Assembly (NCBI GenBank): GCA_018003315.1
Contig: JAGNEJ010000009.1
Span: 26,767-90,766, forward strand
DNA from: Verrucomicrobiales bacterium
GTDB taxonomy: Bacteria > Verrucomicrobiota > Verrucomicrobiia > Verrucomicrobiales > V1-33
DNA length: 64,000 bases
Direction: 5' to 3'
Shown: in pieces, positions 24,211 to 32,128 of the stretch
Layout of the letters: every line of letters begins with the position of its first letter
Position numbering within the stretch: the stretch's first letter is position 1
Notes under the pieces: model-generated
Databases searched by the model: none
What the model saw: the letters and a program-made list of their open reading frames with translations, nothing else
What the model was told of the DNA's origin: nothing
Made by a program: the position numbers and the translations under genes

Positions 24211-25131
24211 ATGCGCCTTCCTGAAAAGAAGAAGCCCGGCGACCCGGTGCTGGCTGCCGACTGGAATCTCCTGCTTGAGGCCATCGCCGCCCGGACGCCG
24301 CGGCCGGGGCAGGGACTGGAACTCGTGGCGGCGTCAGGAGGGTTTGCCTATTCGCGACCTGGAAACGGAGCGCACCAGGCACAATCACTGCCTCCGTTCG
24401 GCGTGATAGGGATCTCGAAGCAGGAAGGGGACTACCGGGTGACTCTCAAAGAGGGCTGGGTCATCGAACGGCGGGCGAAGAGCACGGACCAGCCGACGGT
24501 GAAGTTCTACATGCCGGTGAGCGGCACGACCAAACTGGATACGGTCCCGCGCCCGCAGATCACGATGTCCGTGGGCGATACCCTGTGGTGCCGCATCAGA
24601 ACCGATCCCTCGGGAGGCATCACCGGCACGCCGGAACTTCAGGTGGCGGCGGATGATCCGAACGGCACCCACAGCCGGCCACAGGATCCCGATGCCTCGG
24701 GCACCAACGGCGACTACTATGTGAAGCTCTTGAAACTGGAGGCCGCGGAAGGGGGGCCGACAGTGAAAGTTTACCAGCAGAGCGACATCGAGCACTGGGC
24801 GACGCTGTGGACGGGAGAGAACACCGGCAGCGGCGCTCGCGTGTTCAAGACCCATGATGACGCCGGCAATGTTTACCGGTTCCGCTCGATCGCTGGTCGC
24901 ACAGCCAGTCCCCAGGTGACAGTGAGCGAGGACGGCGATGTGGTCCGGGTGACGGGCAACGGGAAGGCCGGCTCACTGGTGCTCGCCGGGGCCTACACCA
25001 GCCCTCAACCACTGCTGGAGTGGGATGACGGGCTCATGACCACGAACGGGCAGGTCGCTCTAACCGTCAAAGAATACATGGTCTGCGAGTACGGCACTCC
25101 GATATCCGTGAAGTTTCTTGTCATTGAGTGA
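24211..25131 (+). CDS. Tail or baseplate protein of unknown family
   Basis: 306 aa starting MRLPEKKKPGDPVLAADWN, a pattern often seen in phage tail/fibre-base proteins; the rest is beta-rich (PQITMSVGDTLWCRIRT, later SPQVTVSEDGDVVRV). Two bases separate it from the previous stop. Function assigned only by location. Confidence 0.55.
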   Translation: MRLPEKKKPGDPVLAADWNLLLEAIAARTPRPGQGLELVAASGGFAYSRPGNGAHQAQSLPPFGVIGISKQEGDYRVTLKEGWVIERRAKSTDQPTVKFYMPVSGTTKLDTVPRPQITMSVGDTLWCRIRTDPSGGITGTPELQVAADDPNGTHSRPQDPDASGTNGDYYVKLLKLEAAEGGPTVKVYQQSDIEHWATLWTGENTGSGARVFKTHDDAGNVYRFRSIAGRTASPQVTVSEDGDVVRVTGNGKAGSLVLAGAYTSPQPLLEWDDGLMTTNGQVALTVKEYMVCEYGTPISVKFLVIE

Positions 25132-25132
25132 T

Positions 25133-25594
25133 ATGGCCCATCTGATTACCCCCATCCGAATCGACGGCTTTCCTTATTGCTGCGATCCCGTCACCCGGCG
25201 GACTGAGGCCTTGCTGGGCGGGATGGCTGCGGTGGTGGGTGAGAACGAATGGGAAATCTACCGCGTCCAGCAGGGAGAGGGGGCCGTCAGTGGTTCCCTT
25301 CGCTTTGGAGTTTGCTGCGCTACGACTGTGGATATTGAACTCACCGGAGAAATTGAAACCCTGAACACCGGTTACGACAATATCGAGGTCCTCCTGAACG
25401 GAGAGCGGGAGTTCTTCCATGAGAGCCTGGATACCAGCGATGATCCGGATGAAACGATCCACCTTGGCCCTATCCTGGTTACCCTCACGCTCACAGATCG
25501 CCCCTGCGGGCATCTCATCGAAATACGGGGCGGCACGGTAGACGGCATCGCCAACAACGATGTCTGGTGGAGGGCCACCGTGGCGGTGCGTTGA
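25133..25594 (+). CDS. Hypothetical tail-region protein with cysteine pairs
   Basis: 153 aa. Two vicinal Cys pairs, at YCCDPVTRR and GVCCATTVD, within beta-strand sequence; C-terminus RGGTVDGIANNDVWWRA. An adjacent virion protein between baseplate and fibre genes. The start at 25133 (ATG right after the previous stop) is preferred over a TTG at 25118. Stop TGA overlaps the fibre start element. Confidence 0.5.
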   Translation: MAHLITPIRIDGFPYCCDPVTRRTEALLGGMAAVVGENEWEIYRVQQGEGAVSGSLRFGVCCATTVDIELTGEIETLNTGYDNIEVLLNGEREFFHESLDTSDDPDETIHLGPILVTLTLTDRPCGHLIEIRGGTVDGIANNDVWWRATVAVR

Positions 25595-25595
25595 C
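25590..25595 (+). promoter_or_regulatory. GTTGAC gene-start element (12 of 13)
   Basis: 14 nt before a GTG start at 25610, the only non-ATG start among the thirteen. The element supports the GTG. Confidence 0.6.
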
Positions 25596-25609
25596 ACGGG
25601 TACCGGGGC

Positions 25610-26800
25610 GTGAAGCTCTACATCGACCTCGAAACACTCGAACTGATTGAAGGCCCGGGATTCCGCAATCCGGTCGGCAGTATCCGTTTCAAGCGGGGCG
25701 ATGCGGCCAAGCTCGAAGTTTCGTTCCTGAGCGGTGGCATGGCGCCGGCCAGCATCGGGTCGCCATCCGCTCTGGAGATTCACTTCGGGGTCAAGCCGCG
25801 CGGGCGTTACGACATTGGCTATCTGGTTCACAGCTCCGTCTGGACGATGCCTGCGGATGGCGCCCCGAGCCCAGTCTATGAATGCTGCCCGAGCTTTAAC
25901 ACGGTGGAGTTGGATTCCGCCCTCAACGTCGGTTCGTCCACAGGTTCGGAACTCTCCGAGATCACCCTCATGGGGGAAATCACATGGCGGGTCGGTGCTG
26001 GACAGCCCACAAGCACGCGCACGTTTGCGGTCGTAGTGGAGAACGACGTGAACCGGGGCACGGAGGGTGTTCCGGTATCGGCAACCCCTGCCTATCCGGC
26101 ACCCGATGGAATTGAACTCGTCGCCCGCAAAGGAGTCTCCAACGGCTATGCCGCCCTCGATGGCAGCGGAAAGGTTCCCGCAGGCCAATTGAATGTCACC
26201 GCAGCTTCCATTGCGGACTCGACGGCCATCGGTCGAAACGTCATGACCGCATCGACGGCAGCCGGGGCACGTACGGCCATCGGAGCCGCCGGCCTCCCGG
26301 GAGCGCCATTGGGCAAGCTCCACGCCATCGATGATACGCTGGCATGGGTCAGCATTTCACCGGGACGCCGGGTCATGCTCCCCTCGCCATTCTATTACTC
26401 CGCCAATCCGCTGCCGCTCCATTTCAAAGGGCTCTCCCTCTACGTCATTACCGAAGGCTATATCGCTGCGGGATACAGTCTCGCGGATTTGCTGGTCGTC
26501 ATGGAATCCCATCACGGGTCCACCTTCTGGAGTCAGGTGCTCGCGACCGGTGCCAGCGACTGGTTTCTCCCTGGTTTCGCTGTGCTCAACAGTAGTCCTT
26601 CCGCTCGACTGGCAATTGGTGTGCAATCCTCGTGGCCGGGGATGACCAGCCAACCTGGCAGGCGGCATCCCGGATCGGAAGTCTTCCTTGATCCCCTTGG
26701 GATGGCCATGCTGCGCTTTCCATCAATGGGTGTGGTTTCGGTCCACGGCGACCTGACGGCCAGCGGAAGCGGCTACGGATATGGTTACGGCTCCTACTAA
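25610..26800 (+). CDS. Tail fibre-like protein
   Basis: 396 aa from a GTG. An N-terminal virion-attachment-like beta domain (SIRFKRGDAAKLEVSFLSGG) is followed by NGYAALDGSGKVPAGQL, a connector frequent in tail fibres, a Ser/Ala/Thr coil, a C-terminal domain and an unusual glycine/tyrosine end GYGYGYGSY. It is likely the host-binding fibre. The downstream sulfotransferase/glycosyltransferase gene and DUF4376-like gene fit a fibre locus. Confidence 0.7.
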   Translation: MKLYIDLETLELIEGPGFRNPVGSIRFKRGDAAKLEVSFLSGGMAPASIGSPSALEIHFGVKPRGRYDIGYLVHSSVWTMPADGAPSPVYECCPSFNTVELDSALNVGSSTGSELSEITLMGEITWRVGAGQPTSTRTFAVVVENDVNRGTEGVPVSATPAYPAPDGIELVARKGVSNGYAALDGSGKVPAGQLNVTAASIADSTAIGRNVMTASTAAGARTAIGAAGLPGAPLGKLHAIDDTLAWVSISPGRRVMLPSPFYYSANPLPLHFKGLSLYVITEGYIAAGYSLADLLVVMESHHGSTFWSQVLATGASDWFLPGFAVLNSSPSARLAIGVQSSWPGMTSQPGRRHPGSEVFLDPLGMAMLRFPSMGVVSVHGDLTASGSGYGYGYGSY

Positions 26801-26809
26801 CTCACAATC

Positions 26810-28225
26810 ATGAAAATCGCCTGCTTCATCTTTACGCACGCTCCCGAAGCTCCACTCCTCTCCCGCTGCCTTACTGCAGCGCGCTCTGGAAGCGGAACCC
26901 ACGAAGTCGAATTCATCATCGTCGAGGATGGCAATGCGCCACTACCGCAGACAACCCGCGATCAACTGGCGGCCGGGGACACCGTGGTTATCCGTTCATC
27001 AAGCCCACGCCTTGGGGACCTGCGTGGTGAACTGTGGTTCGCTGAACAAGTCACCATCATGTCCGACCGTGCAGCCGATGCCGAAGTGATCATCAAGCTC
27101 GACCCTGATACACTCCTGCTCTCACTGACAGCGCTGATCCGCCCTCTACTTGAAAACAGCGAGGTCACAGCCGCCGGATTCGGCAGACCCGACAGCCATC
27201 TTTACGGTGCCTGTTGTGCCTACAGGCGGTGGTTCATCGATGCCATGGCCGCAAAATACGGACAACCGTCACCGGCACATGCGGTGGCACTCAGGGAAGC
27301 GTATGCGATCGGCAACGGCAGCCCGCCCGGCGATCCGGTGCGTGAGGATGTCCTGCTCAGTCGCGAAGCCTTCGCCTGCGGCCGCGTCGATTTTGGACTG
27401 AAGTACACGCGATGGCTGCATGACAAGGATCCCCGCGATCTTGCCAGAGTGAAGTCGAATTTTCATGCCGTGCTTTTTGGCAACCCACCGCCAGTGGCTC
27501 ACTCCGGAGCAGTGGGCCGGGAGGTCATTGCCAGAGTGATGGATGCGTTCCTGGCAGCCGACCGGAATGCCCCTCCCATGGACGAGGATGACCGCCCGGT
27601 GTTCATCATTGGGCTGGGGCCGGGACGATCCGGGACTGCCTTCATGGCGACCCTGCTGAACATGCAACCCGGAGCGGCCATCTCCCATGAGAATTATTCC
27701 CCTGTCATCCTTGGCCTGCCTAATGTAGCCGGCTTCGCTGAGCGACTCATCGCCAGTCGTCCCCAGCGCTGGTTTGTCGGCGATTTCAGTGCGATCAACA
27801 CATGGATGGCCAGGGGCATGACCGAGTGGCTAGCCGCCAACGGTTACACCGTGAAAATCGTGGCCACGACTCGTGATGAAGACGAACTGACTGCCTCGTG
27901 GCTCGATCAGATGGACCGCCAGCAGCATGATCCTTTCGTGACCGTTCCGCCGGAAGGTCAGCCACACCGGGGATGGTCCAAGGCGCTTCCCAAGTTCGAC
28001 GACATCCCCGACCGGGAGCAGCGGGTGCGCGCCTACTTCCAGTGGTGCGAAGGCCATGTCTCCGAACTTGAAGCCCTGTTTCCCGGCATGGTCCGCCGGA
28101 TTGACACCGCGGACATGAACAACCCCGCAGAAATCGGTGACCTCATGGACTGGATCGGAATCCCGCAGGCCGGCCGCCGACTCGAACTTCTTGGCACCCC
28201 AGTTAACCCCAGCCCCGACGCATGA
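26810..28225 (+). CDS. Glycosyltransferase-like domain fused to a sulfotransferase-like domain
   Basis: 471 aa. Residues 1-240 resemble a GT-A glycosyltransferase: a first strand MKIACFIFTHAPEAP, then VEFIIVEDGNAPL, and a D-x-D motif KLDPDT (98-100). Residues 262-471 carry a sulfotransferase 5'-phosphosulfate loop, GLGPGRSGTAFMATLLN, and a 3'-phosphate-like stretch VATTRDEDELTASWL. Both catalytic cores therefore look present in one chain. It sits between the fibre and a fibre-assembly-like gene, so it may modify the fibre, or alter host surface glycans in lysogens. Families are inferred from motifs. Confidence 0.7.
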   Translation: MKIACFIFTHAPEAPLLSRCLTAARSGSGTHEVEFIIVEDGNAPLPQTTRDQLAAGDTVVIRSSSPRLGDLRGELWFAEQVTIMSDRAADAEVIIKLDPDTLLLSLTALIRPLLENSEVTAAGFGRPDSHLYGACCAYRRWFIDAMAAKYGQPSPAHAVALREAYAIGNGSPPGDPVREDVLLSREAFACGRVDFGLKYTRWLHDKDPRDLARVKSNFHAVLFGNPPPVAHSGAVGREVIARVMDAFLAADRNAPPMDEDDRPVFIIGLGPGRSGTAFMATLLNMQPGAAISHENYSPVILGLPNVAGFAERLIASRPQRWFVGDFSAINTWMARGMTEWLAANGYTVKIVATTRDEDELTASWLDQMDRQQHDPFVTVPPEGQPHRGWSKALPKFDDIPDREQRVRAYFQWCEGHVSELEALFPGMVRRIDTADMNNPAEIGDLMDWIGIPQAGRRLELLGTPVNPSPDA

Positions 28226-28575
28226 ACCTCCGCAACGCACTCGCCCGCCTTGAAGGCGCATTTGCTGCCCGCATCCGCCGGGGGATCACTGTCGGAGGAC
28301 TGACTCTCCGTGCCGGGGATACCGACCGCACTGCCTTTGCCCAACTCCTTGTCATGCTCGGAGAAGCCGAACGGCTCAATGCCCTGCCCGGCGAGACTAC
28401 CATCACCGACATCCACGGAGTGCCCCATGTGCTGCCCACGCCCCAAATCCGGGCGCTGCTCGTAACCTACGGCAGCATCTACCACGGAATCTGGCTGCAG
28501 CGCGTGCAGATGGAGAACGCCATCCGCGCCGCGGCAGACGATGCCGCCAGAGCCGCCGTTCCTGTGAATTTCTAA
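28222..28575 (+). CDS. DUF4376-like fibre-associated protein
   Basis: 117 aa. RITVGGLTLRAGDTDRTAF, then LLVMLGEAERL and HVLPTPQIRALLVTYGSIYHGIW, match the pattern of DUF4376 proteins found beside tail fibres, which are thought to help fibre assembly or form part of the tail tip. The start overlaps the previous stop by 4 bases. Confidence 0.65.
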   Translation: MNLRNALARLEGAFAARIRRGITVGGLTLRAGDTDRTAFAQLLVMLGEAERLNALPGETTITDIHGVPHVLPTPQIRALLVTYGSIYHGIWLQRVQMENAIRAAADDAARAAVPVNF

Positions 28576-28583
28576 CCTTCCTG

Positions 28584-28775
28584 ATGATGCGCTTACACAC
28601 TGACCTTGAAACCAGCCTGCGGGCTGTTGTTGGCACTGCTTCGCCCATTCTGGGCGTGATCACCTCGTTGCAGGAGCAAATCGAATGGACCCTTCGCGTG
28701 GCCTCACTGATCGTGGGTCTGCTCGTCGGCATCACCTCGCTCATCGGCATCGTTCGAAAGATGCGCGGCGGTTGA
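28584..28775 (+). CDS. Small membrane protein, holin candidate
   Basis: 63 aa. A hydrophobic segment RVASLIVGLLVGITSLIGIV near the C-terminus ends in a basic RKMRGG; a weaker hydrophobic stretch (VVGTASPILGVITSL) lies near the N-terminus, so one or two membrane passes. Small size and place at the end of the late operon fit a holin. Stop TGA overlaps the next element. Confidence 0.55.
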   Translation: MMRLHTDLETSLRAVVGTASPILGVITSLQEQIEWTLRVASLIVGLLVGITSLIGIVRKMRGG

Positions 28776-28776
28776 C
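28771..28776 (+). promoter_or_regulatory. GTTGAC gene-start element (13 of 13)
   Basis: Overlaps the previous stop, 17 nt before the ATG at 28794. Confidence 0.55.
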
Positions 28777-28793
28777 GCAAGCAACAGTGGTCT

Positions 28794-28985
28794 ATGAAGA
28801 CAATTCGATTCCTCTCCTTCGTCGGCAAAATTGCCGGCTTCGTCTCCGCGCTCAATGTGATCCCGTTCGTGGCTCCCGAAGTCGGGGCCTTCATCTTCGC
28901 GGCCGCCTCCATCCTCAAGGACGCCGCGAACCGCTTCGGCGATCTGCTCGACGACGGCATGGCGAACAAGAGCTTTGGCGTGTGA
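28794..28985 (+). CDS. Second small membrane protein
   Basis: 63 aa. Two short hydrophobic stretches, FVGKIAGFVSALNVIPFVA and VGAFIFAAASILKDA, then an acidic/Asn-rich end. With the preceding gene it may form a holin/antiholin pair or a membrane anchor for lysis. Last gene of the late operon; a strong terminator follows. Confidence 0.5.
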   Translation: MKTIRFLSFVGKIAGFVSALNVIPFVAPEVGAFIFAAASILKDAANRFGDLLDDGMANKSFGV

Positions 28986-29002
28986 GTGCCAGTGATGGCC
29001 AC

Positions 29003-29040
29003 AGGCCCCGGATGGCGAACGCTGTCCGGGGCCTTTCGTT
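29003..29040 (+). terminator. Rho-independent terminator at the end of the late operon
   Basis: Perfect 10-bp stem AGGCCCCGGA / TCCGGGGCCT with a 12-nt loop, followed by TTCGTTTG. It separates the late genes from the convergent excisionase gene and may act in both directions. Confidence 0.8.
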
Positions 29041-29053
29041 TGCCTCCCTGGGT

Positions 29054-29332
29054 TTACGCTGGCGGTTCGATCCGGTAGTGCTTCCGGAGTTCCGCCATCA
29101 CGGCGTCGAATTCGAAGAGGTAGAACCGTGGCGAGGCCTTTATGTAGGGAATCACGCGCCTCGCGACCCAACTGTCGATGGTCCTGATACTGACGGAAAG
29201 CCGGCGGGCCAGTTCCTTCTTTTTGATCAGTGTCGGTTCAACCAGTCGGACGGATTGGCCGGGAAGGCAGGCCTTCGGGCCATTACAGGTCAGCGTGTCG
29301 TGCGATGTATCGGTGGTTAGTATTGCTTTCAT
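29054..29332 (-). CDS. MerR/AlpA-like helix-turn-helix protein, probable excisionase
   Basis: 92 aa. The C-terminal two thirds hold LIKKKELARRLSVSIRTIDSWVARRVIPYIK and then SPRFYLFEFDAVMAELRK, the winged-helix pattern of excisionase/AlpA proteins. Next to the integrase on the same strand it most likely sets recombination direction. The Cys-containing N-terminal extension (CNGPKACLPG) is odd, and the true start could be internal. Confidence 0.75.
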   Translation of the reverse strand: MKAILTTDTSHDTLTCNGPKACLPGQSVRLVEPTLIKKKELARRLSVSIRTIDSWVARRVIPYIKASPRFYLFEFDAVMAELRKHYRIEPPA

Positions 29333-29376
29333 GGTTGTGCATGGATGGTGATGTCAATGCGTGGGTTTTCCTGACG

Positions 29377-30660
29377 TCAGGAAATTTGCTGGAGCCGCTC
29401 ACGAATGGTCGGCCGGATACCCCCCAGCGGATCCCATCCGTCGGGAGGCACGATCGAGAACCATTCCGTTGCCGATTGAGTATCGACGACCTCCCGGTAG
29501 TGGCGAAAAATGATCTTGGGAGAGTTCCCTGCCTCCAGTGAGGTCCGGGCCACGTCGCCGGTTTGGGCGACCCGGTAGCTGATGTAGGAGTGCCTGAGCG
29601 CGTTCTGGCGCCACCCTCCGGGAATGCCTGCTTTGACGGCGGTGTCCATCAGCGGGCCGGCCGTGTCGTTGAGCATTATGATTGGGCCGCATTTTTCACG
29701 CCATGGTGCGAGCCACGCCCGGAGATTCTCCGCCAACGGCACCAAACGCCGTGCAGCGGTCTTCGCCTTCTTTCCGGCAATCTCGATATGGCCCCGGTCC
29801 CATTTGATGTCATTCCATTCGAGGCGCCGGATTTCTGCCGACCGGATTCCAGCAAACCCTCCGATGGCAATGAGCGGCAGGATTCTTGCGTTGGCGGCGA
29901 GCAGCAGCGCACGCATCTCCTCCGGAGTAAAGATTTCGATCCCAGAGTCCGGCACTTTGAACTGTTCGGTCTGCTCGGCCGCAGTCTTCCGTTCGGGGTG
30001 AAGATAGCCTTGACGCTTCGCGAATCCGAAAAGGGTCACAAGATTGGTCCGGATGTTGTTGCGGCTTACCGGCCCCAGCCCGTCCAGTGAGGAGAGGAAC
30101 CGGCTGAGGTCTCCCACCGTAATCTCTGAAATCTGCCCCGGAAAGCAACGCGTGAACTTCTGAAAGTTTAGCTGACAGGTGCGGACGTAGGCGTCGCTCA
30201 CGCCACTGGCTGTTCGCGACTGGATGAACTCCCCGACGACTTGGATCGTCGTCCGGCGGGGGAAAATATCAGTTCGATTGATGAGATAGAACCGCACCGC
30301 ATCCGAGATCGGGATGTCTCCGGCGGCACGACGGGCACTGGCCCATTCATCCATGGCGGCAGCGAGGTTCACGCCAAATCGCCCGGCCAGGCTCTCGCAG
30401 TGGCGCAGAAGTTCGATGTCGCGTTTCGTGACCTCGTCCATCGTCTTCCATCCGTTAGTGATCCTGACGGTGATTTGCTGGGCGAGAAGCCGTGCGTGCT
30501 GCATGCAGGCGAGATGCTTCGACCTGCGGATGCCGCCCTCCTTCCAGTAGAGGGAAAACATCGGGTATCCATCCTTTCGGTTCACCGTGTAAATCTTAAC
30601 TCGTGCGGGACCGGTTCCGATTTCCACAACACTACTGCGTCGCTTGCGTTTCTGGGGCAT
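29377..30660 (-). CDS. int: Tyrosine recombinase, phage integrase
   Basis: 427 aa. N-terminal arm and core-binding regions are followed by the catalytic domain: the first Arg in GFAGIRSAEIRRLEW, the ALRHSYISYRV box where the usual leading His of HxxR is Asn, IIFRHYRE with the nucleophilic Tyr. The His-to-Asn variant is known in related integrases. Start 30660 was chosen; an upstream extension to 30822 would read through the tRNA. It integrates at the 3' end of the tRNA-Pro just outside. Confidence 0.9.
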   Translation of the reverse strand: MPQKRKRRSSVVEIGTGPARVKIYTVNRKDGYPMFSLYWKEGGIRRSKHLACMQHARLLAQQITVRITNGWKTMDEVTKRDIELLRHCESLAGRFGVNLAAAMDEWASARRAAGDIPISDAVRFYLINRTDIFPRRTTIQVVGEFIQSRTASGVSDAYVRTCQLNFQKFTRCFPGQISEITVGDLSRFLSSLDGLGPVSRNNIRTNLVTLFGFAKRQGYLHPERKTAAEQTEQFKVPDSGIEIFTPEEMRALLLAANARILPLIAIGGFAGIRSAEIRRLEWNDIKWDRGHIEIAGKKAKTAARRLVPLAENLRAWLAPWREKCGPIIMLNDTAGPLMDTAVKAGIPGGWRQNALRHSYISYRVAQTGDVARTSLEAGNSPKIIFRHYREVVDTQSATEWFSIVPPDGWDPLGGIRPTIRERLQQIS

Positions 30661-30746
30661 AGACCCCTGCGGAGGAGTCAACTTTGCTGGAATTCGTGCT
30701 GGAGTTCCTGTCGCGAATGAACCCGCATCGGGGTTAATCGTTGAGC

Positions 30747-30775
30747 TTCCGGGAGTTGCGTTGTTACTCCCGAAA
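30747..30775. repeat. Inverted repeat beside the tRNA 3' end
   Basis: Arms TTCCGGGAGT (30747-30756) and ACTCCCGAAA (30766-30775) pair at 9 of 10 positions around a 9-nt loop. It may be an integrase arm/core-type site or a tRNA processing hairpin; there is no T-run for a terminator. Confidence 0.4.
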
Positions 30776-30777
30776 GG

Positions 30778-30854
30778 TGGTCGGGCTGGCGGGATTCGAA
30801 CCCACGACCCCTTGCACCCCATGCAAGTGCTCTACCAAGCTGAGCCACAGCCCG
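30778..30854 (-). tRNA. tRNA-Pro(GGG), prophage attachment gene
   Basis: A full cloverleaf is readable: acceptor CGGGCTG/CAGCCCG, T8, D-stem GCTC/GAGC, anticodon stem CTTGC/GCAAG with loop ATGGGGT (anticodon GGG), T-arm GTGGG TTCGAAT CCCGC, discriminator A and an encoded CCA. The 3' end faces the prophage, so the attachment core most likely lies in its 3' half (attR here). The matching attL would be beyond the left edge. Confidence 0.93.
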
Positions 30855-31102
30855 ATTTCAGAAAACAGAAACGGGCCGGTATATCATGCCGCCCTCTGAG
30901 TTTTGCAAGCGGTTCCTGCACGGGGCGGGGGATTGCGGTGGATGGCGGAGGAATTCCGGCCCGGACGGCTTTGCGCCAACAGGCCAATGCAAGGGCGCGG
31001 GTGGGCTGTCCTGGCTTGCAAATCGCAGGCGGTTTTGAGGATCGGTGGAGGGTTTTGTTGCGTTGTGGCTGGGTGTGAGCCACTCTCTGGATTTTCCACA
31101 TC

Positions 31103-32128
31103 ATGAAATGCGCCGCAGTTGTCAATTATTCCCCTGAAAAAGGCTCCGTGGAAGTTCGGGAGGTGGAAAAGCCCTCGATTGGTCCGGAGGACGTGCTGCT
31201 GGAAGTGGCGAATGTCGGGGTGTGCGGGTCCGATCTGCACCAGTGGACGGGGGATCAATCGTGGCCGGTCAACTACCCCGTGGTGCTGGGGCACGAATTC
31301 GGCGGACGCATCGTCGAGGTGGGCGCTGCCGTGGAGCACTGGAAGGAGGGAGACCGCGTGGTTTCCGAAACGGCGGCAATCATCAGCCGGGACAATCCGA
31401 TGACTCGCCGGGGGCTTTACAATCTGGACCCGACCCGCAGGGGGTTCGGTTACGGAGTGAATGGAGCGATGACAAAATATGTCAGGGTCCCGTCGCGCAT
31501 CCTGCACGCCATTCCGGACAGACTGGCCTTTGAAGAGGCCTGTCTGACCGAACCGTGCTGCGTGGCCTACAATGCGGTGGTGAAAAACGCGCGCATTGAG
31601 CCGGGCGACCGCATCGTGGTGCTGGGGCCTGGCACCATCGGCATTCTCTGCGCGGCCATGGCGCGGCTCTGCGGGGCGCAGGTGGCCATTGTCGGCCTGC
31701 CGCAGGATGCGCACCGGCTGGAAATCGCCAAACAGTATGGCTGCGAAACCATTGCCGGCGATGCAAAGCCCTGGGCGCTGCAGCGCGATGGCCTGGGCTG
31801 CGACGGGGTGATCGATGCCGCAGGAGCCAGCGTCACCCTGAGGATTGCGCTTGATTTGGTGCGTCCGGCAGGCTGGATCAGCAAGGTGGGCTGGGGGCCG
31901 CAGCCGCTCGGATTTAACCTCGATCCCCTGGTGCAGAAAAATGTCACGCTGCAGGGCAGCTTCAGCCATAACTGGCCGGTGTGGGAGCGGGTGCTGGCAC
32001 TGCTGGGCAGCGGGCAGTTCGAGGTCCGGCCCATCATTGGAGGCGTCTGGCCGGTTACGGAGTGGCACGAGGCCTTCGAGAAAATGCACCGCGGCGAGGT
32101 CGTGAAGAGCATCCTGCGTCCGGTGTGA
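31103..32128 (+). CDS. Zinc-type alcohol/polyol dehydrogenase
   Basis: 341 aa of the medium-chain dehydrogenase superfamily. Catalytic-zinc ligands are in VGVCGSDLHQW and LGHEFGGRIVEVG; the cofactor fold starts RIVVLGPGTIGILCAAMA. The structural-zinc loop has no four-Cys cluster (it reads SRDNPMTRRGLYNLD), so only one zinc site is expected. The overall look is closest to sorbitol/threonine dehydrogenases. Substrate unknown. It is the first chromosomal gene beyond the tRNA. Confidence 0.82.
   Translation: MKCAAVVNYSPEKGSVEVREVEKPSIGPEDVLLEVANVGVCGSDLHQWTGDQSWPVNYPVVLGHEFGGRIVEVGAAVEHWKEGDRVVSETAAIISRDNPMTRRGLYNLDPTRRGFGYGVNGAMTKYVRVPSRILHAIPDRLAFEEACLTEPCCVAYNAVVKNARIEPGDRIVVLGPGTIGILCAAMARLCGAQVAIVGLPQDAHRLEIAKQYGCETIAGDAKPWALQRDGLGCDGVIDAAGASVTLRIALDLVRPAGWISKVGWGPQPLGFNLDPLVQKNVTLQGSFSHNWPVWERVLALLGSGQFEVRPIIGGVWPVTEWHEAFEKMHRGEVVKSILRPV

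Noticed and set aside
3805..28776. GTTGAC as an ordinary -35 box of sigma-70 promoters
   Set aside because: A -10 box would fall on the start codon and none is visible; several elements are inside operons. A special late promoter is still possible.
3805..28776. GTTGAC as a by-product of TGA stop codons
   Set aside because: At 9584, 12470, 13285, 10802, 19080, 19526 and 21678 the element does not contain a used TGA stop of the preceding plus-strand gene.
30661..30822. Upstream extension of the integrase
   Set aside because: It would translate part of the tRNA-Pro gene; the ATG at 30660 gives a normal N-terminus.
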